DNA of 64,000 nucleotides from Thioalkalivibrio sp. ALJ3. Lineage in GTDB: Bacteria > Pseudomonadota > Gammaproteobacteria > Ectothiorhodospirales > Ectothiorhodospiraceae. Made by a program: the position numbers and the translations under genes. This document shows, one piece after another, positions 23,450 to 33,209 of this stretch. The stretch's first letter is position 1; each line of letters starts with the position of its first letter. The DNA lies in the NCBI RefSeq assembly GCF_000377205.1, contig NZ_KB897908.1, forward strand, positions 186,001 to 250,000. Reading direction: 5' to 3'. Below the pieces are notes generated by a model. That model was not told the origin of the DNA. It did no database searches and worked only from the letters and a program-made list of their open reading frames with translations.

Positions 23450-26131
23450 TCAGATGGCCTCGAGCAGGGCGCGGCGGAGTTGCTCTTGCTGCGTGGGCTC
23501 GAGTGGCCCCTGGTCGTTACGCGCCAGCAGGAAGCTGTCTTCCACCTGCTCGCCGGCGGTGGCGATTCGGGCCGTGCGTACGTCGATCGCGTGTGCGGCC
23601 AGGACATGGCCGATGGTCGACAGCAGTCCAGGACGGTCGAGCGCGCGCAGGCGCATGCGCGTGGCCTGCCCGCTGGAGGCAGGTTCGAATTCGATTCGGG
23701 TATCCACATCGAAATGTTTCAGGCGACGCGGTAGCTGGCGGCTGACGGGGGTGTTCTCGCCATCGGTGCGGGTGAGCTCGTTGGCCAGGTATTGGCGGAT
23801 TTCGTCACTGCGGTAGCCAGCGTCCACGGTCTGCCCGCCACCACTCTCGAGTACCAGGAAGGTGTCCAGCGTACGCCCCCCGGCTGTGGTGATGATGCGG
23901 GCGTCGACGATGTCGAGGCCCAGCTGGGTCAGCGCACTGGTGATCCGGGCAAACAGGTAGGGGTGGTCTTCGGCATAGACGAAGATCTCGGTGCTGCCGC
24001 GCGAGGTCTTGGGGCGTACCAGGATCAATGGCAGGTCGTCGGCTTTCAGTGGCAGCAGTGCCTGTCCGTGCCAGGCGACCTCGTCGGCGGAGTGGCGGAG
24101 GAAGTACTCGTCGTCGAGTTCGTCCCACAGGGCCTCCGCCTCGCCTGTGCCGAAGCCGCGATCCTCGAGCAGTTGCAGTGCCTCGCCGCGGGTTTCGCGG
24201 ATCTGTGCGTCCATGTTCGGCGCCTCGTCGAGCCCGCGTTCCAGGACGTTGCCTGTCGCGTGGTAGAGGGTCTGCAGCAGCGAGTCCTTCCAGCTGTTCC
24301 ACAGTTCCGGATTGGTGCCACGGATATCGGCGATGGTCAGCAGGTACAGGAAGTCGAGGCGTTCTCGGGTGTGGACCTCGCGGGCGAAGGCCAGTACGAC
24401 ATCGGGATCGGAGATGTCCTTGCGCTGGGCGGTGAGGGACATCAGGAGGTGGGAGCGCACCAGCCAGGCCACCAGCCCGGCGTCTTCGTCCGACAGGCCG
24501 TGCTGCTGGCAGAAGTGCAGGGCATCGTGGGCGCCCAGCTCCGAGTGGTCGCCGCCGCGGCCCTTGGCGATGTCATGAAACAGGGCTGCCAGCACCAGCC
24601 GTTCGGGGCGCTCCAGTTCCGTATGGATGCGGTGGGCCAGCGGCTGCTCGTGGGCAAACTCTGGCAAAGCCAGCCGGCGGGCGTTGCGCACCACGTTGAG
24701 GGTGTGTTCGTCGACCGTGTAGGCGTGGAACAGGTCGTACTGCATACGCCCGATGATGCGCCCGAAGGCGGGGAGGTAGTTGCCCAGCACACCATAACGG
24801 TTCATGCGGCGCAGCTGGCTGGTAATTCCGCGGGGTGCGCGCAGGATGTCCATAAACAGCGCACGGCAGACGGGGTTGCGGCGGAAGTGCCCGTCGATCA
24901 GATGTCGGTGGGCGCGGATCAGGCGGATGGTCGAGGCGCGGATACCCTGGATCTCCGGGTGCTCCTGCAGCAGGCGAAAGACCTCCAGCAGAGCCGGTGG
25001 GTAGATCATGAAGACCTGGTCATGTGCCGCTTCCAGATAGCCGCCGCGCACCTGGAAGCGCTGATGGATGCGGGCCGGGTCCTGCAGGGCCTGTGGATCA
25101 TCGAGGATGGCTTCGTTGAAGTGCTGCAGCAGCAGTTCGTTGAGTCGTTCCAGATCGTTGATCGTGCGGAAGTAGCGCTGCATGAACTGCTCGACCGCAC
25201 GGTTGTGGTTCTGGTCCACGAAGCCGAATGTGTTGGCCAGCTGGCGCTGCAGGTCGAACAGCAACCGATCCTCGCGGCGCCCGGCCAGCATGTGCAGGGC
25301 GAAGCGCACCCTCCAGAGAAAGCTCTGGCCCTCCAGCATCTCGTGAAGCTCGCCCTCGCGCAGGAAGCCCAGCGACACCAGCTCTTCGATGCGTTCGGCG
25401 CCGTAGTGGCGCTTGGTCACCCAGCCGATCATCTGGATGTCGCGCAGCCCGCCGGGACCTTCCTTCACATTGGGTTCCAGGCGGTAGCCGGTTTCCCCGA
25501 AGCGGCGATGCCGGGCCTGTTGTTCCGCGAGCTTGGCGGCGTAGAAACTGCGCGAATCCCAGATGTGATCGGAGTCGATTGCGGCGCGAAAATCGTTGAA
25601 CAGGCTCAAATTTCCGCTTAAGTAGCGTGATTCGATCAGGTTGGTTGCGACCGTGATGTCGTCGTGGGCCTCGCGGGTGCAGTCCTTGATGCTGCGTACG
25701 CTGTGGCCGACTTCGATTCCGATATCCCAGAGGAAGGTGACGAACGCGCTGATGCGGTCGAACACCTCGCGGTCTGTGGTGTCATCAATGACGATCTGCA
25801 GGTCGATGTCGGAGGCGGGGTGCAGCTCGCCGCGTCCGTAACCGCCGACCGCAACCAGACAAAGGCGGTCGTCGTCGGCCAGCCCCTGTTGGGCCCAGAT
25901 GAGCTTGAGCATTTCGTCAATGCGTCGGGCATGGCCGAGGATCAGTTCCTCGATCGGCATCCCGTCGCGAAAGCCCTGGTACTGCTGTTCGAGGATGGCG
26001 CGGCGGCGATCCCGGAACAAGGAGATGTTCCCGGGGTTACGGCTCAGATGCTGGTAGTCCTCGCCCCAGTCCGGGGAGAACGCAGGGCTGTCCGCCTCGC
26101 TGGGCGTGTCACCGGCGGGCAGGGTGGTCAT
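23450..26131 (-). CDS. glnD: Bifunctional [protein-PII] uridylyltransferase/uridylyl-removing enzyme
   Basis: An 893-residue nitrogen sensor that uridylylates PII (GlnB/GlnK) under low glutamine and removes UMP under high glutamine. The nucleotidyltransferase motif is in GGYGRGELHPASDIDLQIV. An HD domain has LFHDIAKGRGGDHSELGAHDA, and two C-terminal ACT domains bind glutamine (the first with DIVDARIITTAGGRTLDTF, the second near ALDRPGLLSTIGHVLA). Length and order match E. coli GlnD (890). It starts 1 base after the map stop, so map-glnD is one operon. Confidence 0.96.
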   Translation of the reverse strand: MTTLPAGDTPSEADSPAFSPDWGEDYQHLSRNPGNISLFRDRRRAILEQQYQGFRDGMPIEELILGHARRIDEMLKLIWAQQGLADDDRLCLVAVGGYGRGELHPASDIDLQIVIDDTTDREVFDRISAFVTFLWDIGIEVGHSVRSIKDCTREAHDDITVATNLIESRYLSGNLSLFNDFRAAIDSDHIWDSRSFYAAKLAEQQARHRRFGETGYRLEPNVKEGPGGLRDIQMIGWVTKRHYGAERIEELVSLGFLREGELHEMLEGQSFLWRVRFALHMLAGRREDRLLFDLQRQLANTFGFVDQNHNRAVEQFMQRYFRTINDLERLNELLLQHFNEAILDDPQALQDPARIHQRFQVRGGYLEAAHDQVFMIYPPALLEVFRLLQEHPEIQGIRASTIRLIRAHRHLIDGHFRRNPVCRALFMDILRAPRGITSQLRRMNRYGVLGNYLPAFGRIIGRMQYDLFHAYTVDEHTLNVVRNARRLALPEFAHEQPLAHRIHTELERPERLVLAALFHDIAKGRGGDHSELGAHDALHFCQQHGLSDEDAGLVAWLVRSHLLMSLTAQRKDISDPDVVLAFAREVHTRERLDFLYLLTIADIRGTNPELWNSWKDSLLQTLYHATGNVLERGLDEAPNMDAQIRETRGEALQLLEDRGFGTGEAEALWDELDDEYFLRHSADEVAWHGQALLPLKADDLPLILVRPKTSRGSTEIFVYAEDHPYLFARITSALTQLGLDIVDARIITTAGGRTLDTFLVLESGGGQTVDAGYRSDEIRQYLANELTRTDGENTPVSRQLPRRLKHFDVDTRIEFEPASSGQATRMRLRALDRPGLLSTIGHVLAAHAIDVRTARIATAGEQVEDSFLLARNDQGPLEPTQQEQLRRALLEAI

Positions 26132-26132
26132 C

Positions 26133-26918
26133 TCAGGCCGCGAGTTCCTGCGGGGGCGTTTCGTCCTTGCGCATGGTCAGTATTTCATAGCCGTCGGCGG
26201 TCACCAGGATGGTGTGTTCCCACTGCGCGGACGGGCTGTGATCCTTGGTCACCGCAGTCCAGCCATCGGCGAGGATGCGGGTATGCCGGCGCCCCGCGTT
26301 GACCATCGGCTCGATGGTGAAGCACATGCCTTCCTCGAGCTTGAGGCCGGTCCCCGGCTTGCCGTAGTGCAGCACCTGCGGGTCTTCGTGGAAACCGCGA
26401 CCGATGCCATGGCCGCAGAACTCGCGCACCACCGAGCAGCGCTGGCCTTCGGCATACTGCTGGATCGCATGCCCGATATCGCCGAGGGTGGCGCCGGGGC
26501 GCACCTGCTGGATGCCGAGATACATGCTGGTGCGGGCGACGTCGATCACGCGCTGGGCCTGGATGCTGGGTTTGCCGATCACGAACATTCGCGATGTGTC
26601 GCCGTGAAAACCGTTCTTGATCACCGTGATGTCGATATTGAGGATGTCGCCGTTTTTCAGTTTGCGATCGCCCGGGATGCCGTGACACACCTGATGGTTG
26701 ACCGAGGTGCAGATCGACTTGGGGAAGCCGCGGTAATTGAGCGGGGCGGGGATCGCATCTTGGGTGTTCACGATGTAGTCGTGGCAGATGCGGTCCAACT
26801 CGCCGGTGGTGACCCCGGCCTGGACGTGTGGCTCGATCATCTCCAGGACCTCGGCGGCCAGACGGCCGGCGACGCGCATGTGTTCGATCTCTTCAGGGGT
26901 CTTGATGGATACGGGCAT
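26133..26918 (-). CDS. map: Methionine aminopeptidase, type I
   Basis: A 261-residue metalloprotease that removes the N-terminal Met from new proteins. The metal ligands appear in ILNIDITV, FHGDTSRMF, CGHGIGRGFHEDP, MCFTIEPM and WEHTILV. The length fits E. coli Map (264). The ATG at 26918 matches the usual MPVSIKTPEEI start. It is divergent from rpsB, with 292 bases between them, the standard gammaproteobacterial arrangement. Confidence 0.96.
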   Translation of the reverse strand: MPVSIKTPEEIEHMRVAGRLAAEVLEMIEPHVQAGVTTGELDRICHDYIVNTQDAIPAPLNYRGFPKSICTSVNHQVCHGIPGDRKLKNGDILNIDITVIKNGFHGDTSRMFVIGKPSIQAQRVIDVARTSMYLGIQQVRPGATLGDIGHAIQQYAEGQRCSVVREFCGHGIGRGFHEDPQVLHYGKPGTGLKLEEGMCFTIEPMVNAGRRHTRILADGWTAVTKDHSPSAQWEHTILVTADGYEILTMRKDETPPQELAA

Positions 26919-27001
26919 GAGGGCTCCGGTCGAGACCTGTGAGCGGCGTCGCGCGGTGTCTTCGGGAGCCGGCGACACGGCGCCAAACAGGGCCCGGACA
27001 G

Positions 27002-27031
27002 TTGGTTCGAGTCAGCGTCCTATGCTATAAA
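27002..27031 (+). promoter_or_regulatory. Likely sigma-70 promoter of the rpsB operon
   Basis: TTGGTT at 27002-27007 and TATAAA at 27026-27031 are separated by 18 bases, followed by a GC-rich stretch as in stringent-type ribosomal promoters. Transcription would begin near 27038 and give a leader of about 170 bases before rpsB. In gammaproteobacteria this leader is where S2 represses its own synthesis; I did not fold it. Confidence 0.55.
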
Positions 27032-27210
27032 GCGCGCGCCTCGCTGGCAATTCGGCGGGGCCGTGAGGCGGCCAACAGGCGGCGTTCTCGCGAACCTTAA
27101 TCCACACACGCATCGACACGGTCTGTCGGGTGCCTGCCAGGAGGCTTCGGTCTCGTGCCGGGTTTCAGATCGGGATGCGTGGAGGCTCAACCCGTTACAG
27201 GAGAAACCTC

Positions 27211-27993
27211 ATGTCCCTCGTGACTATGCGACAGATGCTGGAAGCCGGTGTCCATTTCGGCCACCAGACGCGCTACTGGCATCCCAAGATGGCCCCGTAC
27301 ATCTTCGGGGAACGCAACAAGATTCATATCATCAACCTCGAGAAGTCCCTGCCGATGTTCAACGACGCGTTGAACTTCCTTGGCAAGATCGCCGCGGACG
27401 GCGGCAAGATCATGTTCGTCGGTACCAAGCGCTCCGCGCGTGACGTGGTCGCCGAAGAGGCCCGTCGTTGCGGCATGCCCCATGTGTCCCATCGCTGGCT
27501 GGGCGGCATGCTGACCAACTTCAGTACGGTCAAGCAGTCGATCAAGCGCCTGAAGGACCTGGAGACCATGGACGCCGATGGCAGCTTCGAGGTGCTGAAC
27601 AAGCGCGAAGCACTGACCCGCCGCCGGGAAAAGGACAAGCTCGAGCGCAGCCTGGGCGGCATCAAGGACATGAACCGCATGCCGGATGCGATGTTCGTGA
27701 TCGATGTCGGCTACGAGAAGATCGCGGTTGCCGAGGCGAAGAAGCGCGGTATCCCGGTCGTGGCGGTGGTCGATTCCAACCACTCGCCGGAAGGCGTGGA
27801 CTACGTGATCCCGGGCAACGATGACGCGATGCGGGCGATCCAGCTGTACGTGGCTGCGATCGCCGACACGATCATCGAGGCCAAGGGCGCGGTGACCACG
27901 GGCGGCGTGTCCGAGGACGAGTTCGCGGGCTCGGATGCCGCAACCGACGGTGGCGCCGAATCCAGCGAGGCGGCTCCGGCCAACCCGGCCTGA
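27211..27993 (+). CDS. rpsB: 30S ribosomal protein S2
   Basis: The 260-residue S2 protein. It begins [19 protein letters not shown] and includes KHIINLEK-like [30 protein letters not shown] and [24 protein letters not shown]. The C-terminal tail after about residue 235 is acidic and low in complexity, longer than in E. coli (241 residues). CAGGAG precedes the ATG at 27211. It heads the translation-envelope operon with tsf, pyrH and frr. Confidence 0.97.
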   Translation: MSLVTMRQMLEAGVHFGHQTRYWHPKMAPYIFGERNKIHIINLEKSLPMFNDALNFLGKIAADGGKIMFVGTKRSARDVVAEEARRCGMPHVSHRWLGGMLTNFSTVKQSIKRLKDLETMDADGSFEVLNKREALTRRREKDKLERSLGGIKDMNRMPDAMFVIDVGYEKIAVAEAKKRGIPVVAVVDSNHSPEGVDYVIPGNDDAMRAIQLYVAAIADTIIEAKGAVTTGGVSEDEFAGSDAATDGGAESSEAAPANPA

Positions 27994-28047
27994 GTCGGCC
28001 TCAGGCTCGATGCGTGTGATCGCGCTCGGGCTGGTTGAACGCAAGGG

Positions 28048-28073
28048 CCGGCTGCAGATTGCCACGCAGCCGG
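28048..28073 (+). promoter_or_regulatory. Stem-loop between rpsB and tsf
   Basis: CCGGCTGC at 28048-28055 pairs perfectly with GCAGCCGG at 28066-28073, with a 10-base loop and ATTTTT about 15 bases later. It may reduce or tune transcription from rpsB into tsf. The distance to the T run makes it a poor classical terminator. Confidence 0.35.
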
Positions 28074-28106
28074 TCCGATTGACGAATTTTTCAGGAGTAC
28101 ATCCCG

Positions 28107-28979
28107 ATGCAGATTACTGCTGCCCAAGTTAAAGAACTGCGCGAGCGCACCGGCGCCGGCATGATGGAGTGCAAGAAGGCACTGACCGAGACCGGCGGTG
28201 ACCTCGAGGCCGCCGTGGAGGCCATGCGCAAGTCCGGTATGGCCAAGGCCGACAAGAAGGCCGGTCGTGTGGCCGCCGAAGGCCGGGTCGAGATCGTCAC
28301 CGAGGGCAACAAGAAGGCCGTGCTGGTGGAGATCAACTGCGAGACCGACTTTGTCGGTAACGACGACAACTTCCGCGCCTTTGCCGCTCGCTGTGCCCAG
28401 GTCGCGCTGAATTCGGGCGCGGATGACGTTGAGGCCCTGATGGCCGAAACCGTCGATGGCCAGAACCTCGAGGAGCACCGGACCCAGCTGATCGCGAAGG
28501 TTGGCGAGAACGTCCAGGTGCGCCGCTTTGATCGGCTGCAGGCCGAAGACGCGCTGGGCTTTTACCAGCACGGCGCCCGGATTGGCGTCGTGGTCAGCCT
28601 GAAGGGGGGCGACGAGGCCCTCGCGAAGGATGTCGCCATGCACATCGCGGCTTCGAAGCCGGTATGCGTGGATGAGACCGGCGTGCCGCAGGATCTGCTC
28701 GACAAGGAGCGCGCGATCTTCAAGGCCCAGGCCGAGGAGTCGGGCAAGCCGGAGAACATCATCGAGAAGATGATCGAAGGCCGCATTCGCAAGTACCTCG
28801 CCGAGATCACCCTGGTCGGTCAGCCGTTTGTGAAGGACCCCGATCAGACCGTTGGCCAGCTGCTGGAATCGAAGGGCGCCTCGGTGGCCGGTTTCCTGCG
28901 CTACGAGGTGGGCGAAGGCATTGAGAAGAAAAAAGAGAACTTCGCCGAAGAAGTGATGGCTCAGGCCCGCGGGGCCTGA
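28107..28979 (+). CDS. tsf: Translation elongation factor Ts
   Basis: A 290-residue nucleotide exchange factor for EF-Tu. The N-terminal UBA-like domain has [25 protein letters not shown] and the core includes [12 protein letters not shown], with [13 protein letters not shown] later. The length is close to E. coli (283). CAGGAG lies 9-14 bases before the ATG. It follows rpsB by 113 bases in the same operon. Confidence 0.97.
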   Translation: MQITAAQVKELRERTGAGMMECKKALTETGGDLEAAVEAMRKSGMAKADKKAGRVAAEGRVEIVTEGNKKAVLVEINCETDFVGNDDNFRAFAARCAQVALNSGADDVEALMAETVDGQNLEEHRTQLIAKVGENVQVRRFDRLQAEDALGFYQHGARIGVVVSLKGGDEALAKDVAMHIAASKPVCVDETGVPQDLLDKERAIFKAQAEESGKPENIIEKMIEGRIRKYLAEITLVGQPFVKDPDQTVGQLLESKGASVAGFLRYEVGEGIEKKKENFAEEVMAQARGA

Positions 28980-29007
28980 TTCGCCAGATCGCTTTCGCGT
29001 AGACTCC

Positions 29008-29060
29008 CGGTGCGGGCGCGGGACGCGCTCGCACCGGCCCCGGCCGGAATCCGGCCATCC
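29008..29060 (+). promoter_or_regulatory. Paired stem-loops in the tsf-pyrH spacer
   Basis: CCGGTGCG at 29008-29015 pairs with CGCACCGG at 29031-29038 around an inner GCGC pair, and GGCCGG/CCGGCC follows with an AAT loop. No T tract is present. They may be RNA processing or stability structures; this is a description, not a demonstrated function. Confidence 0.3.
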
Positions 29061-29100
29061 ACATGGCAGGCGCAGGACCCGAGCCCGATAAAGGAGCCCA

Positions 29101-29838
29101 ATGAGTCAGGACAGGCAGCCCGCGTACAGGCGCATCCTTCTGAAGTTGAGCGGGGAGGCCCTGATGGGCCAGCACTCCTACGGGGTGGACCCGGATGTCC
29201 TGGCGCAAGTCGCCGAAGAGGTGTCGGAGCTTTCGAGCATGGGTGTCGAGGTCGGCATCGTGATCGGAGGGGGCAACATCTTTCGTGGCGCCGGTCTCGC
29301 CCAGGGCGGCATGGACCGTGTCACGGGTGACCACATGGGCATGCTGGCCACGGTGATCAATGCCCTGGCCATTCAGGATGCGATCGAGCGCGCGGGCCGT
29401 TTTTCCCGCGTGATGTCGGCCATCCGCATCAACCAGGTCTGTGAAGACTACATCCGACGCCGCGCCGTGCGTCACCTGGAAAAGGGCCGTATCGTGGTTT
29501 TTGCCGCGGGGACTGGCAACCCGTTCTTTACGACGGACTCCGCCGCTGCACTGCGCGCCATCGAAATCAATGCCGAGTTGATGATCAAGGCCACCAAGGT
29601 GGATGGGGTCTATGATTCGGACCCGATGACGCGAAAGGATGCGCGCAGGTTCGAACGCCTGACGTTCGACGATGCGCTGGAGCGGCGGCTGGGCGTAATG
29701 GATACGACCGCGCTGGTCATGTGCCGCGACAACGGCCTGCCGATCCGCGTGATGAACATGTTTGCTAAAGGGGATCTCCGTCGGCTGGTGATGGGCGAGC
29801 CGGTGGGGACCCTGGTCGAGGGATCCCGAGATGACTGA
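29101..29838 (+). CDS. pyrH: Uridylate kinase
   Basis: A 245-residue hexameric UMP kinase (UMP to UDP) of the amino acid kinase fold. Motifs: [13 protein letters not shown] near the N-terminus, [28 protein letters not shown] and [12 protein letters not shown]. The length fits the family. The stop lies inside frr (8-base overlap), a coupling typical of pyrH-frr. Confidence 0.97.
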   Translation: MSQDRQPAYRRILLKLSGEALMGQHSYGVDPDVLAQVAEEVSELSSMGVEVGIVIGGGNIFRGAGLAQGGMDRVTGDHMGMLATVINALAIQDAIERAGRFSRVMSAIRINQVCEDYIRRRAVRHLEKGRIVVFAAGTGNPFFTTDSAAALRAIEINAELMIKATKVDGVYDSDPMTRKDARRFERLTFDDALERRLGVMDTTALVMCRDNGLPIRVMNMFAKGDLRRLVMGEPVGTLVEGSRDD

Positions 29839-30388
29839 CGCCACGATCAAGGACGCACGCCAGCGGATGGACAAGAGCATCGAGGCGCTGCGCAACGAAT
29901 TGGCCAAGATTCGCACGGGGCGCGCGCACCCCAGTCTGCTCGAACATGTGCATGTCGACTACTACGGCATGGAAGTTCCGATCAATCAGGTGGCGAACAT
30001 CAACGCCGAAGACTCGCGCACGCTGGCCGTGGTCCCCTACGAGAAGGACATGGTCGCCAAGGTGGAAAAGGCGATCATGACCTCCGACCTGGGGTTGAAT
30101 CCGGCCAGCATGGGCACGGTGATCCGCGTTCCGCTGCCGGCGCTGACGGAAGAACGCCGCCGTGACCTGGTCAAGGTGGTCAGGGCCGAGGCCGAGAATG
30201 CGCGCGTTGCAGTGCGCAACATCCGGCGCGACGCGAACAACACCTTCAAGCAGGCGGTGAAGGACAAGGAGATCTCGGAAGACGACGAGCACAAGGCCCA
30301 GGAACAGGTGCAGAAGCTCACCGACGATCACATCGCCAAGATCGACGCATTGCTCGAGGACAAGGAAGCCGAGTTGATGGAAGTCTGA
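29831..30388 (+). CDS. frr: Ribosome recycling factor
   Basis: A 185-residue protein that, with EF-G, splits the ribosome after termination. It has the family sequence with [29 protein letters not shown] and a long helix near [20 protein letters not shown], and it is the family's exact usual length (185). The ATG at 29831 overlaps the pyrH end. It is followed by uppS after 14 bases. Confidence 0.97.
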   Translation: MTDATIKDARQRMDKSIEALRNELAKIRTGRAHPSLLEHVHVDYYGMEVPINQVANINAEDSRTLAVVPYEKDMVAKVEKAIMTSDLGLNPASMGTVIRVPLPALTEERRRDLVKVVRAEAENARVAVRNIRRDANNTFKQAVKDKEISEDDEHKAQEQVQKLTDDHIAKIDALLEDKEAELMEV

Positions 30389-30402
30389 CCGGCCATCCAG
30401 CC

Positions 30403-31155
30403 ATGCCGGTTACCTCCGCTACCGATCCCGCACTGCCCGGCCACGTTGCCGTCATCATGGATGGCAACGGGCGCTGGGCCCAGGCCCGTGGACTGGACCG
30501 CTCCGCAGGGCACCGCGAGGGGCTGGAGGCGACGCGTCGGGCCGTGCGCTATTACGCCGAACACGGTGTCCATACCCTGACGCTGTTTGCCTTCAGCAGT
30601 GAGAACTGGGGCCGGCCCCGTGCCGAGGTCGAGGCCCTCTTTGAACTGTTCGTTTCGGCCATCGAGGCGGAACTGCCCGAGCTAGTGGAGCGTGGCATTC
30701 GCCTGCGGTTTATTGGCGACCGCGCCACCTTTCCCCCAACCCTGCAGGGGCGCATGGACGAGGCCGAGGTGGCCACGGCCGGCAATGACGGCATGTGTCT
30801 GGTGGTGGCGCTGGGTTATGGCGGCCGGTGGGATATCCTCCAGGCGGCACGGCGCTGGGCGGCCAAGGGTGGATCGGAGCACGATGGCAATGCCGAGGCG
30901 GCCTTCGCGGCCGAGCTGAGTACCGCCGGTCTGAGCGACGTGGACCTGCTGATCCGCACCGGGGGAGAGCAGCGCATCAGCAATTTTCTCTTGTGGCAGG
31001 CAGCCTATGCCGAAGTCCTGTTTCTCGAGACCTACTGGCCGGATGTGGGCGAGAAAGATTTCGAGCGCAGTCTCGCCTGGTATGCGCGACGGCAGCGACG
31101 CTTTGGTTGTGTACCCGCCGGGAAGCCCTCGGCCAGTGAGGTTCCCGGTGCTTAA
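30403..31155 (+). CDS. uppS: Undecaprenyl diphosphate synthase
   Basis: A 250-residue cis-prenyltransferase that makes the C55 lipid carrier for cell wall and O-antigen synthesis. The catalytic Asp lies in VAVIMDGNGRWAQARG, followed by AGHREGLEATRR, FAFSSENWGRP and DLLIRTGGEQRISNFLLWQ. The C-terminus overlaps the cdsA start. Length is typical. Confidence 0.96.
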   Translation: MPVTSATDPALPGHVAVIMDGNGRWAQARGLDRSAGHREGLEATRRAVRYYAEHGVHTLTLFAFSSENWGRPRAEVEALFELFVSAIEAELPELVERGIRLRFIGDRATFPPTLQGRMDEAEVATAGNDGMCLVVALGYGGRWDILQAARRWAAKGGSEHDGNAEAAFAAELSTAGLSDVDLLIRTGGEQRISNFLLWQAAYAEVLFLETYWPDVGEKDFERSLAWYARRQRRFGCVPAGKPSASEVPGA

Positions 31156-31981
31156 GACCCGCGTGGTGACGGCTGCCGCGATCGGGTTGCCCGCGCTGGC
31201 GCTGATTGCGTTCGGGCCCAACTGGGCGGTGCTGGCGCTGATCGCGGCCGCGATTGGGCTGGCCACCTGGGAATGGGGTGAGTTGACCGGATTGCACGCG
31301 GCCTGGGAACGCGGGGTGCTGGTGACTCTGGTCGTCGCTCCGCTGGTTGCGCTGGGCATTACGCTGGCGCAGCCGATGCATCTGGTGGTGCTCCTGTTCG
31401 CGGTACTGTGGTGGCTTCTGATCGTGTTGGCGCTGCCGTTCTACCGCTCGGGGGTCGATGGCCGTGGGCCGCGGCCCAAACTGCTCACCGTTGCGGCAGT
31501 TCTTACGCTGGTGCCGGCGGGAATGGCCATGGTGTGGCTGCACGCGCTGGCGCCCTTGCTGGTGGTGTACCTGATCGTTTTGGTGGGGCTGGCCGATACC
31601 GGCGCCTATTTCGCTGGCAGGGCCTTCGGGCGTAACGCACTGGCTCCGCATATCAGCCCGGGGAAGACGCGCGAGGGCCTTCTTGGCGGACTGGCCGCCG
31701 CGTTCGCATGGTCCGTCGTGGTGGCCGGTATCTGGGGCCTTGTGCCCATGGATGCACTGGTGTTCGTGCTGCTGTCGGTGCTGATTGCCCTGGTGTCGGT
31801 GGTGGGTGACCTGTTCGAGAGTATCCTCAAGCGCCAGGCAGGGGCGAAGGACAGCGGTTCCTTGCTGCCCGGCCACGGGGGTATTCTGGATCGAATCGAC
31901 AGCCTGATCGCGGCGGCTCCGATCTTCCTGGCCGGTTTGCTGTGGCTGGCCTTGTTGCCCGCCCTCGGGCCCGAGGCTTGA
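31148..31981 (+). CDS. cdsA: Phosphatidate cytidylyltransferase
   Basis: A 277-residue membrane enzyme that makes CDP-diacylglycerol from phosphatidate and CTP. Multiple hydrophobic segments precede the signature FESILKRQAGAKDSGSLLPG followed by HGGILDRIDS at the C-terminal end. The GTG at 31148 was chosen because GAGG lies six bases before it; an in-frame GTG at 31136 is possible. It overlaps the end of uppS by 8 bases. Confidence 0.94.
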   Translation: MLKTRVVTAAAIGLPALALIAFGPNWAVLALIAAAIGLATWEWGELTGLHAAWERGVLVTLVVAPLVALGITLAQPMHLVVLLFAVLWWLLIVLALPFYRSGVDGRGPRPKLLTVAAVLTLVPAGMAMVWLHALAPLLVVYLIVLVGLADTGAYFAGRAFGRNALAPHISPGKTREGLLGGLAAAFAWSVVVAGIWGLVPMDALVFVLLSVLIALVSVVGDLFESILKRQAGAKDSGSLLPGHGGILDRIDSLIAAAPIFLAGLLWLALLPALGPEA

Positions 31982-32003
31982 AAACTCGCAGGTGTAGCAC
32001 GTT

Positions 32004-33209
32004 ATGACCCCCACGCGGATCACCATACTCGGTTCCACCGGCAGCATTGGCGTCAGCACGCTGGATGTGGTGTCGCGTCAGCCGGATCGCTTTCATGTCC
32101 ATGCCCTGACCGCCCATCGCAATGTCGAACGGTTGAAGGAACAGTGCCTGGAGGTACGGCCTCGTGTGGCCGTGGTGGCCGAGGAGACGGCCGCGAGCGA
32201 GCTTCAGCGCGAACTGGAGGCGGCTGGATGTGCCACTGAAGTGCGAGCGGGGCCCGAGGCCCTGGCCGAGGTGGCGGCGGCCCCGGAGGTCGATGCGGTG
32301 ATGGCCGCCATTGTCGGAGCGGCCGGGCTGCTGCCGACTCTGGCAGCGGCCGAGGCTGGAAAGCGCGTGCTGCTGGCCAACAAGGAAGCACTGGTGATGT
32401 CCGGCGCGCTGCTGATCGACGCCGTGCGCCGTTCGGGGGCCTGCCTGCTGCCGATCGACAGTGAGCACAACGCCATTTTTCAGTGCTTGCCGACCGGTTA
32501 CGTTTGCGCCGACGCCGTGACGCCCCATGGGGCCGAACGGATCTGGCTGACGGCCTCGGGCGGCCCATTCCGTGATCGCCCTCTCGATACGTTCGATCAC
32601 ATTACGCCGGAAGAAGCCTGCGCCCACCCGAACTGGGAAATGGGGCGCAAGATCTCGGTGGATTCCGCGACCATGATGAACAAGGGGCTGGAGGTGATCG
32701 AGGCCTGCTGGCTGTTCGCGGTCGAGCCTTCGGCGATTCAGGTGGTGCTGCACCCGCAAAGCATCGTGCACTCCATGGTCGCGTACAACGACGGGTCGGT
32801 GCTCGCGCAAATGGGCAACCCCGACATGCGCACCCCGATTGCGCATGCGCTGGCATGGCCCGACCGGGTGGCGTCGGGGGTGTCTGCGCTGGATTTGCTG
32901 AGCGTCGGGCCCCTGGAGTTCCGCCACCCCGAACCGGAACGGTTCCCGGCGTTGGGGCTCGCTTATCGAGCCATGGAGCGAGGGGGAACCGCCACTGCGG
33001 TGCTGAATGCGGCGAACGAGGTCGCGGTGGAGGCCTTTTTGTCAGGCCGTCTAGCATTCAGTGACATCGCGGTGGTGATCGAGCGAACACTGGAAGCGCT
33101 GTCGGCCGAGGTTGCTGATTCCCTCGAGCGTGTGCTCGCAGCGGATACGGAGGCGCGGGCCCATGCCGGCAGCGAGATCGGGCGTCTGCAGCGCCAGGCA
33201 GTGTCATGA
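32004..33209 (+). CDS. dxr: 1-Deoxy-D-xylulose 5-phosphate reductoisomerase
   Basis: A 401-residue enzyme of the MEP isoprenoid pathway converting DXP to MEP with NADPH. Motifs: [17 protein letters not shown] (NADPH loop), [25 protein letters not shown] and [18 protein letters not shown]. The MEP genes ispD and ispF are also in this window. The stop overlaps the rseP ATG. Confidence 0.97.
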   Translation: MTPTRITILGSTGSIGVSTLDVVSRQPDRFHVHALTAHRNVERLKEQCLEVRPRVAVVAEETAASELQRELEAAGCATEVRAGPEALAEVAAAPEVDAVMAAIVGAAGLLPTLAAAEAGKRVLLANKEALVMSGALLIDAVRRSGACLLPIDSEHNAIFQCLPTGYVCADAVTPHGAERIWLTASGGPFRDRPLDTFDHITPEEACAHPNWEMGRKISVDSATMMNKGLEVIEACWLFAVEPSAIQVVLHPQSIVHSMVAYNDGSVLAQMGNPDMRTPIAHALAWPDRVASGVSALDLLSVGPLEFRHPEPERFPALGLAYRAMERGGTATAVLNAANEVAVEAFLSGRLAFSDIAVVIERTLEALSAEVADSLERVLAADTEARAHAGSEIGRLQRQAVS